The notes under the pieces: generated by a model
Told to the model about the DNA's origin: nothing
What the model saw: the letters and a program-made list of their open reading frames with translations, nothing else
Database searches by the model: none
Shown here: positions 1-6,489 of the stretch, piece after piece
How positions within the stretch are numbered: position 1 is the first letter of the stretch
Layout of the letters: each line of letters begins with the position of its first letter
Source of the DNA: Actinomycetes bacterium
Lineage (GTDB): Bacteria; Actinomycetota; Actinomycetes; Actinomycetales; Cellulomonadaceae
Reading direction: 5' to 3'
Assembly: GCA_023390875.1 (NCBI GenBank)
Contig: JAEWCA010000073.1
Span: 1 to 6,767 of the forward strand
Length of the DNA stretch: 6,767 bases
Made by a program: the position numbers and the translations under genes

Positions 1-1447
1 GGACACGCTCCGCCCCGGCGAACAGCTGACCGCCGGACAGGCGCTCGTCTCGGCCGACGGGTCGCAGGCGCTCGTGCTCCAGGCGGACGGGTCGCTCGCG
101 CTCTTCGGCGCCGACGGCAGCGTGCGCTGGACCAGCGGCACGACCGCCGACGGCGCGGCCCTGTCCGTCGGCCCCGACGGCGACGTCGTGCTCGTCGCTC
201 CCGGCGGGTCCGTGGTGTGGCGCACGGAGACGACCGGGCAGCCGGGCGCCCGTCTGGTGCTGCAGGACGACGGCGACCTCGTGGTCCGCGACACGACGGA
301 CACCGTGACGTGGGACTCCGGGACGACCGTGCGGCCGTCGATCCTCGCCGCCGCGGCCACGCTCGCACCCGGCCAGTCGCTCTCGTCCCCGGACGGGCGG
401 CACACCCTGCTGGTGCTCGACGACGGCGACGTCACGCTGCTCGGCCCCGACGGCACGTCGCGCTGGTCCGCCGGCACGCACGAGCCAGGCTCGGTGCTGA
501 CGCTCGGCACGGACGGCAACCTCGTGGTCGCCGACCCGGACGGGCACCGCGAGTGGCGGACCCGGACGGCCGGGCACGAGGGTGCGTCGCTCGTGCTGCA
601 GGACGACGGCGACCTCGTGCTGTTCGACGCCGCGGGCGCACCGCTGTGGCGCAGCGGCACGGCGATCGGTCCCGCGGACCTCGTCGACGGCGCGTCGCTC
701 GGCGTCGGTCAGGACCTCGGCTCGCCCGACGGCCACCTGCGCCTGCGGCTGACCGCGGACGCGCTCGCGCTCCGGTACGACGGGCACCCGCTCTGGACGG
801 CGCCGCTCGCGTCCGCGCCGGGCGACGGGGCGCGGCTCGTCGTCCAGACCGACGGCAACGTCGTCCTGCTCGACGCAGCCGGCACCCCGCTGTGGGCAAC
901 GGGCACTTCGACCGCGGGACCCGGCGTGGGCCTGCACCTCGAGGACGGCTCGATGGCGCTGCTCGCGGGCACCGGCCAGGAGCTGTGGCGCGTCGACGTG
1001 CCCGTCGAGCTCACCGCCCCCGCGCTGGCCGCGACCGACTGCGCCGCCGTCGACGCCCCGATCCCGCTCGAGCAGACGGTGGTCACCGCGACAGGCGTGC
1101 GGGTGCACCCGTGCCTCGCCGACGCGGTCGACACGCTCATCGAGCAGGCGCGCGCCGAAGGCGTCGACCTGCACGCGTGGGGGTGGCGCAGCGCCGAGCA
1201 GCAGGTGGCGCTGCGAGCGGCGAACTGCTCGCCGGGCTCCGACGGCACGGGCGTGGTGTGCAGCCCGCCGACGGCGCCCCCCGGCACGTCGCGGCACGAA
1301 CGTGGCCTGGCGCTGGACTTCACCGTCGACGGGTCCGTCGTGCGGCCCGGCTCCGTGGCGTTCGCGTGGCTCACGGCGCACGCGCCCGAGGCGGGCCTGC
1401 GGAACCTGCCGAGCGAGGCGTGGCACTGGAGCGTCGACGGCTGGTGA
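1..1447 (+). CDS. Triple B-lectin (bulb-type lectin) / VanY-like D-Ala-D-Ala carboxypeptidase fusion, 5'-partial
   Basis: The frame is open from nt 2 to the TGA at 1445-1447, giving 481 codons in the window. Lectin-type sequence is already present at the first codon, so the gene starts upstream and any signal peptide is not visible. Residues 1 to about 335 form three B-lectin modules, each opening with a GQ-x-L-x-SxDG-like segment (GQ codons at nt 35, 371 and 707) and carrying three DG-(N/D/S) strand repeats. Residues about 345-481 match the M15B peptidase (VanY/LdcB) fold: GWRSAEQQ at 394-401, the zinc motif SRHERGLALD at 430-439 (His432, Asp439), and EAWHW at 472-476 (predicted catalytic Glu472, zinc His475). 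Four cysteines (347, 371, 409, 420) in the peptidase part suggest disulfides and an extracytoplasmic location. The family trims the terminal D-Ala from peptidoglycan stem peptides; the lectin modules would tether it to a wall or surface glycan (inference). The GTG at nt 74 is internal to module 1 and is not the real start. A GC hairpin follows the stop. The peptidase call is strong; the glycan target is unknown. Confidence 0.88.
   Translation, partial: DTLRPGEQLTAGQALVSADGSQALVLQADGSLALFGADGSVRWTSGTTADGAALSVGPDGDVVLVAPGGSVVWRTETTGQPGARLVLQDDGDLVVRDTTDTVTWDSGTTVRPSILAAAATLAPGQSLSSPDGRHTLLVLDDGDVTLLGPDGTSRWSAGTHEPGSVLTLGTDGNLVVADPDGHREWRTRTAGHEGASLVLQDDGDLVLFDAAGAPLWRSGTAIGPADLVDGASLGVGQDLGSPDGHLRLRLTADALALRYDGHPLWTAPLASAPGDGARLVVQTDGNVVLLDAAGTPLWATGTSTAGPGVGLHLEDGSMALLAGTGQELWRVDVPVELTAPALAATDCAAVDAPIPLEQTVVTATGVRVHPCLADAVDTLIEQARAEGVDLHAWGWRSAEQQVALRAANCSPGSDGTGVVCSPPTAPPGTSRHERGLALDFTVDGSVVRPGSVAFAWLTAHAPEAGLRNLPSEAWHWSVDGW
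5..1015 (+). repeat. Three tandem B-lectin modules, period 336 bp (112 codons)
   Basis: The GQ anchor of each module recurs at nt 35, 371 and 707, exactly 336 nt apart. Between modules 1 and 2 the internal anchors also keep the 112-residue spacing (first, middle and last DG motifs). Module 3 has one extra residue between its first and middle sub-repeat. Each module contains three strand-type sub-repeats, as expected for a beta-prism II lectin fold. Boundaries are approximate (about 5-340, 341-676, 677-1015), and the first may be cut by the window edge. Confidence 0.85.
257..619 (+). repeat. 27-nt exact direct repeat within lectin modules 1 and 2
   Basis: Positions 257-283 and 593-619 are identical over 27 nt. 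Both encode VLQDDGDLV, the last sub-repeat of modules 1 and 2. The copies are 336 nt apart, which is the module period. Identity at every wobble base could reflect recent duplication, gene conversion or simply strong GC codon bias. Confidence 0.8.
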
Positions 1448-1449
1448 CC

Positions 1450-1466
1450 GACGCGCGGTGCGCGTC
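1450..1466 (+). terminator. GC hairpin just after the lectin-peptidase stop; possible terminator
   Basis: GACGCGC (1450-1456) and GCGCGTC (1460-1466) form a perfect 7-bp stem around a GGT loop, starting 3 nt after the TGA. No T-tract follows, so it would be a non-canonical terminator or an mRNA 3'-end stabiliser. Confidence 0.45.
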
Positions 1467-1485
1467 TGCCGGTGAACCCGCCCCC

Positions 1486-1491
1486 TACGCT
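1486..1491 (+). promoter_or_regulatory. -10 hexamer of a leaderless promoter for the mntR-like gene
   Basis: TACGCT fits the actinobacterial TANNNT -10 pattern and lies 7 nt upstream of the GTG at 1499. No Shine-Dalgarno precedes that GTG. This is the typical geometry of leaderless transcription, with the transcript starting at or next to the start codon. I see no convincing -35 box around 1462-1468. Confidence 0.55.
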
Positions 1492-1498
1492 GGTCGCC

Positions 1499-2191
1499 GT
1501 GAGCGAGCCGCCGACCACCCCCGTCCTGACACCCGTGACGCAGGACTACCTCAAGGTGATCTGGTCGGCCCAGGAGTGGTCGGACGTGCCGGTCACGACG
1601 AAGCTGCTCGCCGCCCGGCTCGGTGTCGGGGCGTCGACGGTGTCCGAGACGGTGCGGCGGCTCGCCGACAACGGCCTCGTGACCCACGAGCCGTACGGCG
1701 CCGTCCAGCTCACCGCCGACGGCGAGCGGCACGCGCTCGCGATGGTGCGTCGGCACCGGCTCGTCGAGACGTTCCTCGTCGAGGTGCTCGGCTACGGCTG
1801 GGACGAGGTGCACGACGAGGCGGAGGTGCTCGAGCACGCGGTGTCGGACCTGTTCGTCGACCGGATCGACGCGCAGCTCGGCCGCCCGCGGCGTGACCCG
1901 CACGGCGACCCGATCCCGGGGCCGGACGGGTCCCTCGACGTGCCCCAGGCGCACGTGCTGTGGGACACCGAGCCGGGCCGGTGGGCGGTCGCGCGCATCT
2001 CCGACGCCGACCCCGAGCTGCTCCGGTACGTCGAGTCAGTCGGGCTCGTGCTGGACGCGCCGGTGACGGTGGTCGAGCGGCGTGCGGTCACGGGCGTCGT
2101 GTCGGTGCGCGTCGGCGAGACGGACGGCACCGTCGAGCTCGGCGAGGTCGCGGCGCGTGCCATCTGGCTCGTCGCGGCGGACGTCGCCTAG
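1499..2191 (+). CDS. mntR: DtxR/MntR-family metal-dependent transcriptional regulator, predicted manganese-responsive
   Basis: This is a 230-aa protein of the DtxR/MntR family, cytoplasmic repressors that bind DNA when loaded with Fe(II) or Mn(II). Residues about 12-75 are the winged helix (recognition helix near GASTVSETVRRL, 44-55). Residues about 76-150 are the dimerisation and metal domain (RRHRLVETFL at 84-93, VHDEAEVLEH at 104-113), followed by the DPIPGPDG linker typical of DtxR. Residues about 155-230 form an SH3-like (FeoA-type) C-terminal domain. By alignment from memory, the DtxR ligands Met10 and Cys102 are replaced by Asp16 and Glu109, as in Bacillus MntR. His86, Glu90, His105, Glu112 and His113 are kept. 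This favours manganese over iron (inference). MntR Glu11 corresponds to Lys19 here. I chose the GTG at 1499 over the GTG at 1472 because of the -10 box 7 nt upstream and because the added residues look unlike the family. No hairpin follows the stop, so readthrough into the MFS gene 75 nt downstream is possible. Regulated targets cannot be seen in the window. Confidence 0.85.
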   Translation: MSEPPTTPVLTPVTQDYLKVIWSAQEWSDVPVTTKLLAARLGVGASTVSETVRRLADNGLVTHEPYGAVQLTADGERHALAMVRRHRLVETFLVEVLGYGWDEVHDEAEVLEHAVSDLFVDRIDAQLGRPRRDPHGDPIPGPDGSLDVPQAHVLWDTEPGRWAVARISDADPELLRYVESVGLVLDAPVTVVERRAVTGVVSVRVGETDGTVELGEVAARAIWLVAADVA

Positions 2192-2194
2192 GCT
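2189..2194 (+). promoter_or_regulatory. Possible -10 box overlapping the mntR stop codon
   Basis: TAGGCT fits TANNNT and lies inside a GCCTAGGC palindrome (2186-2193) that contains the mntR stop. A transcript from here would start near 2201 and give the MFS gene a leader of about 66 nt. No good -35 is visible, so this is the weaker of two promoter candidates in the gap. Confidence 0.22.
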
Positions 2195-2211
2195 GAGGAC
2201 ATCCACCGGAG

Positions 2212-2240
2212 CTGACGACGACGTACTCCGCCGCTAGATC
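2212..2240 (+). promoter_or_regulatory. Candidate sigma70-type promoter of the MFS gene
   Basis: CTGACG (2212-2217, 4 of 6 matches to TTGACA) and TAGATC (2235-2240, 3 of 6 matches to TATAAT) are separated by 17 bp. The -10 lies in the only AT-rich patch of the gap. Transcription would start near 2247, inside the palindrome at 2240-2251 and shortly before the ribosome binding site. Confidence 0.35.
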
Positions 2241-2251
2241 GAATCGATTCG
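2240..2251. promoter_or_regulatory. 12-bp perfect palindrome, candidate operator
   Basis: CGAATCGATTCG is its own reverse complement and stands out from the GC-rich surroundings. It begins at the last base of the candidate -10 and covers the predicted transcription start, a usual place for a repressor site. The binding protein is unknown; it does not resemble the DtxR-type box I know. Confidence 0.4.
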
Positions 2252-2254
2252 TCC

Positions 2255-2258
2255 GGAG
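2255..2258 (+). promoter_or_regulatory. Shine-Dalgarno of the MFS gene
   Basis: GGAG lies 8 nt upstream of the GTG at 2267 and decides that start. It is the only clear Shine-Dalgarno in the window; mntR and leuS lack one. Confidence 0.7.
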
Positions 2259-2266
2259 TTGCCGCC

Positions 2267-3499
2267 GTGGTCGTCCTCACCTCAGCCCGCGCCCGCGCCG
2301 CGCTCGTGGCGCTCGCCCTCGGCGGCTTCTGCATCGGCACCACCGAGTTCGCGACGATGGGCCTGCTGCCCGAGATCGCCGCCGACCTCGGCGTCTCGAT
2401 CCCCACGGCCGGCAACGCGATCACCGCGTACGCGCTCGGCGTCGTCGTCGGCGCACCCACGCTCGCCGCGATCGGCGCCCGGCTCGACCGCCGACGGCTG
2501 CTCCTGCTGCTCATGGCCGCGTTCGTGGTCGGCAACGTGCTGTCGGCGTTCGCCGCGTCGGCCGGCTGGCTCGTCGTCGCCCGCTTCGTCGCGGGCCTGC
2601 CGCACGGCGCGTTCTTCGGCGTCGGCGCCGTCATGGGAACCGCGGTGGTCGGCGCCGAGCGTCGGGGCCGGGCGGTCGCATCCATGATGGCCGGCCTCAC
2701 CGTCGCGTGCGCCGTCGGTGTCCCGCTCACCGCGGTCGTCGGGCACGCGATCGGCTGGCGCTGGTCGTTCGTCGGCGTCGGCGCGCTCGGGCTCGTCACG
2801 CTCGTGGCGCTGTGGGCGTGGACGCCGTCGCTCGCACCGCTGCCCGGGGCCACGGTCCGCACCGAGCTCGGCGCGATGCGCAACGGACCGCTGTGGATCG
2901 CGTTCGGCGCCGGCGCGATCGGCTTCGGCGGCATGTTCGCCGTGTACTCCTACGTCAAGCCGCTGCTCACGGAGGTGACGGGCCTGTCCGTCGGCGCCGT
3001 GCCCGTCGTGCTCGCGCTGTACGGCATCGGCATGACGGTCGGCACGCTCGTCGGCGGCCGGTTCGCCGACCGCTCGGTGCTCGGCACCGTGATCGGCGGC
3101 ATGGTCGCCACGATCGCGGTGCTCGTCACGATCGCCCTCGTCGGGCCGTACGTCGTGCCGGCGATCCTGTCGCTCGTGCTGCTCGGCGTGACGTCGCAGG
3201 TGCTCGGCCTGTCGCTGCAGACCCGGTTGATGGACGTGTCCCCGGCGGCGCCGTCGCTCGGCGCGGCCCTGTGCCACTCGGCGCTCAACCTCGGCAACGC
3301 CGCCGGTGCGTTCCTCGGGGGCGTCGTGATCGCGGCCGGTGCGGGCTACCTCGCGCCCGCCTGGGTCGGTGCCGCGCTCACGGCCGCCGGCCTGCTCGTG
3401 GTCCTCACCGTCGGTCGCGGTGCGGCGCCGAGGCGTGACGCGGCTCCGGCCGACGACGTCGCCGCCGATGCGGTCGCCGACGCCGTGCCTGTCGGCTGA
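2267..3499 (+). CDS. MFS transporter, DHA1 family (AraJ/Cmx-like efflux)
   Basis: This 410-aa inner-membrane protein has about 12 hydrophobic segments (roughly 11-30, 49-69, 77-96, 101-121, 134-156, 164-184, 207-229, 241-263, 271-291, 294-316, 331-354, 361-381) and a longer hydrophilic loop near 185-206 between the halves. Family signatures are GTTEFATMGLLPEIA at 24-38, AYALGVVVGAP at 54-64, a motif-A-like GARLDRRR at 70-77 and a motif-C-like GLTVACAVGVP at 143-153 in TM5, followed by GWRWSF. These are typical of proton-coupled drug or sugar efflux pumps (AraJ, SotB, chloramphenicol exporters). The substrate cannot be told from sequence. The last 25 residues are an Ala/Asp-rich cytoplasmic tail without recognisable function. 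The GTG start is supported by GGAG 8 nt upstream. The upstream gap holds a promoter-like pair and a palindrome, so the gene may be controlled by an unseen repressor. Control by the neighbouring MntR-like protein is possible but unsupported. Confidence 0.88.
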   Translation: MVVLTSARARAALVALALGGFCIGTTEFATMGLLPEIAADLGVSIPTAGNAITAYALGVVVGAPTLAAIGARLDRRRLLLLLMAAFVVGNVLSAFAASAGWLVVARFVAGLPHGAFFGVGAVMGTAVVGAERRGRAVASMMAGLTVACAVGVPLTAVVGHAIGWRWSFVGVGALGLVTLVALWAWTPSLAPLPGATVRTELGAMRNGPLWIAFGAGAIGFGGMFAVYSYVKPLLTEVTGLSVGAVPVVLALYGIGMTVGTLVGGRFADRSVLGTVIGGMVATIAVLVTIALVGPYVVPAILSLVLLGVTSQVLGLSLQTRLMDVSPAAPSLGAALCHSALNLGNAAGAFLGGVVIAAGAGYLAPAWVGAALTAAGLLVVLTVGRGAAPRRDAAPADDVAADAVADAVPVG

Positions 3500-3514
3500 C
3501 GCGCGCGTCGGTCG
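3493..3514 (+). terminator. Stem-loop across the MFS stop codon; possible terminator
   Basis: CGGCTGACG (3493-3501) pairs with CGTCGGTCG (3506-3514) as a 9-bp RNA stem with two G-U wobbles and a CGCG loop. At its centre is the perfect DNA palindrome GACGCGCGCGTC (3498-3509), which starts inside the TGA. No T-tract follows. Confidence 0.42.
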
Positions 3515-3567
3515 CTCCGACCTCGTCCGTCGGGGATCTCCGTGGCCGTTCGCCCCGGTCCGGCCGG

Positions 3568-3573
3568 TAAACT
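3568..3573 (+). promoter_or_regulatory. -10 hexamer of a leaderless leuS promoter
   Basis: TAAACT is a strong TANNNT match in GC-rich sequence. It lies 6 nt upstream of the GTG at 3580, with no Shine-Dalgarno between. The geometry implies a leaderless leuS transcript and leaves no room for a 5'-leader regulator such as a T-box downstream of this start site. The -35 region (about 3544-3550) is not recognisable. Confidence 0.6.
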
Positions 3574-3579
3574 CGCCGG

Positions 3580-6489
3580 GTGACCGCGCAGCACGTCCCC
3601 GCCCCCGCCAGCTCCTCCTCGCCCACGGACGACGTGCCGTTCCGCTACACCGCGGACCTCGCGCGCGACATCGAGCTCCGCTGGCAGGACCAGTGGCAGG
3701 AGCGCGGCACGTTCTTCGCCGCGAACCCGGTCGGCGACCTCACGGACGGTGACGGCCGCAACGCCGACCCCGCGCAGCCGTCGTACTTCGTGATGGACAT
3801 GTTCCCGTACCCGTCGGGCGCGGGCCTGCACATCGGCCACCCGCTCGGGTACATCGCGACCGACGTCGTCGCCCGGTTCCGCCGCATGCAGGGCGACAAC
3901 GTGCTGCACGCGCTCGGCTTCGACGCGTTCGGCCTGCCCGCCGAGCAGTACGCGGTGCAGACGGGCCAGCACCCGCGCACCACCACCGAGGCCAACATCG
4001 AGATCATGCAGCGCCAGCTGCGCCGCCTGGGCCTGGCGCACGACCCGCGCCGCTCGTTCGCCACGATCGACCCGGGCTACGTGCGCTGGACGCAGTGGAT
4101 CTTCCTGCAGATCTTCGACTCCTGGTACGACGAGGACGCGGTCCGGCCCGACGGCGGCCGCGGCAAGGCCCGCCCGATCGCGGACCTGGTCGCGGCGTAC
4201 GAGTCGGGGGAGCGCACGCCGGCCGAGGGTTCCTGGGCCGACCTCGACGAGGTCGCGCGCCGCCGCGTGGTCGACGCGCAGCGCCTCGCCTACGTCTCCG
4301 AGACGCCCGTCAACTGGTGCCCCGGCCTGGGCACGGTCCTCGCGAACGAGGAGGTCACGTCCGAGGGCCGCTCCGAGCGCGGCAACTTCCCGGTGTTCCA
4401 GCGCAACCTGCGCCAGTGGAACATGCGCATCACCGCCTACGCGGACCGCCTGGTCGACGACCTCGAGCACATCGACTGGCCCGACAAGGTCAAGGCGATG
4501 CAGCGCAACTGGATCGGCCGCTCGTCGGGCGCCCGCGTCCGGTTCGCCGTGCAGGGCGGCGCCGAGGTCGAGGTGTTCACCACCCGCCCGGACACGCTGT
4601 TCGGTGCCACCTTCATGGTCGTCGCCCCCGAGCACCCGCTGCTCGACGAGGTCCCGCCGGCCTGGCCCGACGGCACGCACGGCGCCTGGACGGGCGGCCA
4701 CCGCACGCCCGCCGACGCCGTGGCCGCGTACCGCCGCGAGTCCGCCGCGAAGACGGCCGTCGAGCGGCAGGCCGACGCGGGCCGCAAGACGGGCGTGTTC
4801 ACCGGCCACCTGGCGACGAACCCCGTCAACGGCGAGCTCCTGCCGGTGTTCACCGCCGACTACGTCCTCATGGGCTACGGCACGGGCGCGATCATGGCCG
4901 TGCCCGGCGGCGACGAGCGCGACTACGCGTTCGCCCAGGCGTTCGAGCTGCCGGTGGTCTACACGGTCGACGCCCCGGAGGGTACGCCCGACGGCGCGCG
5001 CACCGGCGACGGCGCAACGATCAACTCGTCGAACGACCAGATCACCCTGGACGGGCTGTCCGTCGCGGACGCCAAGGCCGCGATCATCGCGTGGCTCGAG
5101 GCCCACGGCGTCGGCGAGGGCACCATCACGTACCGCCTGCGCGACTGGCTGTTCAGCCGGCAGCGCTACTGGGGCGAGCCGTTCCCGATCGTCTACGACG
5201 AGAACGACCTGCCGATCGCGGTCCCCGAGCACTCGCTGCCGGTCAACCTGCCCGACGTGCCCGACTACTCGCCGCGCACGTTCGACCCGGAGGACGCGCA
5301 CTCCAACCCCGAGCCCCCGCTGGGCCGCAACGAGGACTGGGTCAACGTCACGCTCGACCTCGGCGACGGCCCGAAGACGTACCGCCGCGACACCAACACG
5401 ATGCCCAACTGGGCCGGCTCGTGCTGGTACTACCTGCGCTACCTGGACCCGACCAACGACGCCGTGCTGGTCGACCCCGCGCTCGAGCGCTACTGGATGG
5501 GGTCGGGCCACGGCCACCAGGCGCCCGGCTCGATCGGCGGCGTCGACCTGTACGTCGGCGGCGTCGAGCACGCCGTGCTGCACCTGTTGTACGCACGGTT
5601 CTGGCACAAGGTGCTGCACGACCTGGGTCACGTGGCCAGCGGCGAGCCGTTCCACCGCCTGTTCAACCAGGGCTACATCCAGGCGTACGCGTACACCGAC
5701 GAGCGGGGCGTGTACATCCCGGCCGACGAGGTCGTCGAGGACCACGAGTCGCCGACGGGGTTCACCTGGCAGGGCAAGGCCGTCAACCGTGAGTACGGGA
5801 AGATGGGCAAGTCCCTCAAGAACATGGTCACGCCCGACGAGATGTACGCCGAGTACGGCGCCGACACGCTGCGCGTGTACGAGATGTCGATGGGCCCGCT
5901 CGACCTGTCGCGCCCGTGGGAGACCCGGGCCGTCGTCGGGTCGCAGCGCTTCCTGCAGCGCCTCTGGCGCAACGCCGTCGACGAGGGCACGGGCGAGGTC
6001 ACCGTGACCGACGGCGAGCTGTCGGCCGAGACCCTGCGCGTCCTGCACCGCACGATCGCCGACGTCACGGTCGACATGGAGGCGATGCGGATCAACACCG
6101 CGATCGCCAAGCTCATCGTGCTGAACAACCACCTGACCACGCTGAGCGAGGTGCCGCGCGCCGCGATCGAGCCGCTGGTCCTCATGACGGCGCCGATCGC
6201 CCCGCACGTCGCCGAGGAGCTGTGGGCCCGGCTGGGCCACGAGCGCTCGCTCGCGCACGAGCCGTACCCGGTCGCCGACCCTGCTCACCTCGTCGAGGAC
6301 ACCGTGACGTGCGTGCTGCAGGTGCAGGGCAAGGTCCGCGGCCGTGTCGAGGTCAGCCCGGACGTGTCCGAGGACGACCTGCGCGCGCTCGCGCTGGCGG
6401 ACGCGGGGGTGCAGCGTGCGCTCGACGGGCGCGACGTCCGCACGGTCATCGTGCGGGCCCCGAAGCTCGTCAACGTGGTGCCGGCCTGA
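3580..6489 (+). CDS. leuS: Leucyl-tRNA synthetase (long actinobacterial form)
   Basis: This 969-aa class Ia enzyme charges tRNA-Leu with leucine in the cytoplasm. The catalytic signature HIGH is at 84-87 within [16 protein letters not shown], and the second signature appears as KMGKS at 741-745 (usual form KMSKS). The CP1 editing domain, which hydrolyses mischarged tRNA, shows the threonine-rich TTRPDT at 334-339 and [16 protein letters not shown] at 434-449; Asp448 corresponds to the essential editing aspartate (E. coli Asp345). Other landmarks are MQRNWIGRS (307-315), [11 protein letters not shown] (614-624) and [22 protein letters not shown] (from 654). The anticodon-binding helices lie near 800-890, and the C-terminal domain ends in APKLVNVV. 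It is about 110 residues longer than the E. coli enzyme, as in mycobacterial LeuRS. The zinc-1 region keeps one cysteine (Cys247) and reads [10 protein letters not shown] where E. coli has cysteines; I recall this as normal in actinobacteria. The GTG start is set by the leaderless -10 box. degV follows with overlap or a very short gap. Confidence 0.98.
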   Translation: MTAQHVPAPASSSSPTDDVPFRYTADLARDIELRWQDQWQERGTFFAANPVGDLTDGDGRNADPAQPSYFVMDMFPYPSGAGLHIGHPLGYIATDVVARFRRMQGDNVLHALGFDAFGLPAEQYAVQTGQHPRTTTEANIEIMQRQLRRLGLAHDPRRSFATIDPGYVRWTQWIFLQIFDSWYDEDAVRPDGGRGKARPIADLVAAYESGERTPAEGSWADLDEVARRRVVDAQRLAYVSETPVNWCPGLGTVLANEEVTSEGRSERGNFPVFQRNLRQWNMRITAYADRLVDDLEHIDWPDKVKAMQRNWIGRSSGARVRFAVQGGAEVEVFTTRPDTLFGATFMVVAPEHPLLDEVPPAWPDGTHGAWTGGHRTPADAVAAYRRESAAKTAVERQADAGRKTGVFTGHLATNPVNGELLPVFTADYVLMGYGTGAIMAVPGGDERDYAFAQAFELPVVYTVDAPEGTPDGARTGDGATINSSNDQITLDGLSVADAKAAIIAWLEAHGVGEGTITYRLRDWLFSRQRYWGEPFPIVYDENDLPIAVPEHSLPVNLPDVPDYSPRTFDPEDAHSNPEPPLGRNEDWVNVTLDLGDGPKTYRRDTNTMPNWAGSCWYYLRYLDPTNDAVLVDPALERYWMGSGHGHQAPGSIGGVDLYVGGVEHAVLHLLYARFWHKVLHDLGHVASGEPFHRLFNQGYIQAYAYTDERGVYIPADEVVEDHESPTGFTWQGKAVNREYGKMGKSLKNMVTPDEMYAEYGADTLRVYEMSMGPLDLSRPWETRAVVGSQRFLQRLWRNAVDEGTGEVTVTDGELSAETLRVLHRTIADVTVDMEAMRINTAIAKLIVLNNHLTTLSEVPRAAIEPLVLMTAPIAPHVAEELWARLGHERSLAHEPYPVADPAHLVEDTVTCVLQVQGKVRGRVEVSPDVSEDDLRALALADAGVQRALDGRDVRTVIVRAPKLVNVVPA

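Noticed and set aside
74..76. GTG at 74 as the start of the lectin-peptidase gene
   Set aside because: In-frame B-lectin sequence (GEQLTAGQALVSADG) precedes it back to the window edge, so the true start is upstream.
217..1896. A 559-codon plus-strand frame overlapping the lectin-peptidase and mntR genes
   Set aside because: It encodes Arg/Ala/Gly-rich nonsense and runs across two well-supported genes in another frame.
2186..2193. GCCTAGGC palindrome as an MntR/DtxR operator
   Set aside because: Eight base pairs is too short, and it lacks the flanking half-sites of the DtxR-type box; it can arise by chance at the stop codon.
2282..3277. A 331-codon minus-strand open frame across the MFS gene
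   Set aside because: It has highly charged, repetitive composition (Arg, Asp, His, Glu, Ala) typical of a shadow of a GC-rich membrane-protein gene, with no start context.
1499..3499. MntR-like regulator plus MFS protein as a manganese transport unit
   Set aside because: The MFS protein has drug/sugar-efflux motifs and does not resemble known Mn transporters (Nramp, MntP or ABC types). Adjacency alone does not support the link.
3500..3579. T-box or other leader regulator upstream of leuS
   Set aside because: The gap is only 80 nt, shows no T-box-like sequence, and the -10 box 6 nt from the start predicts no leader.
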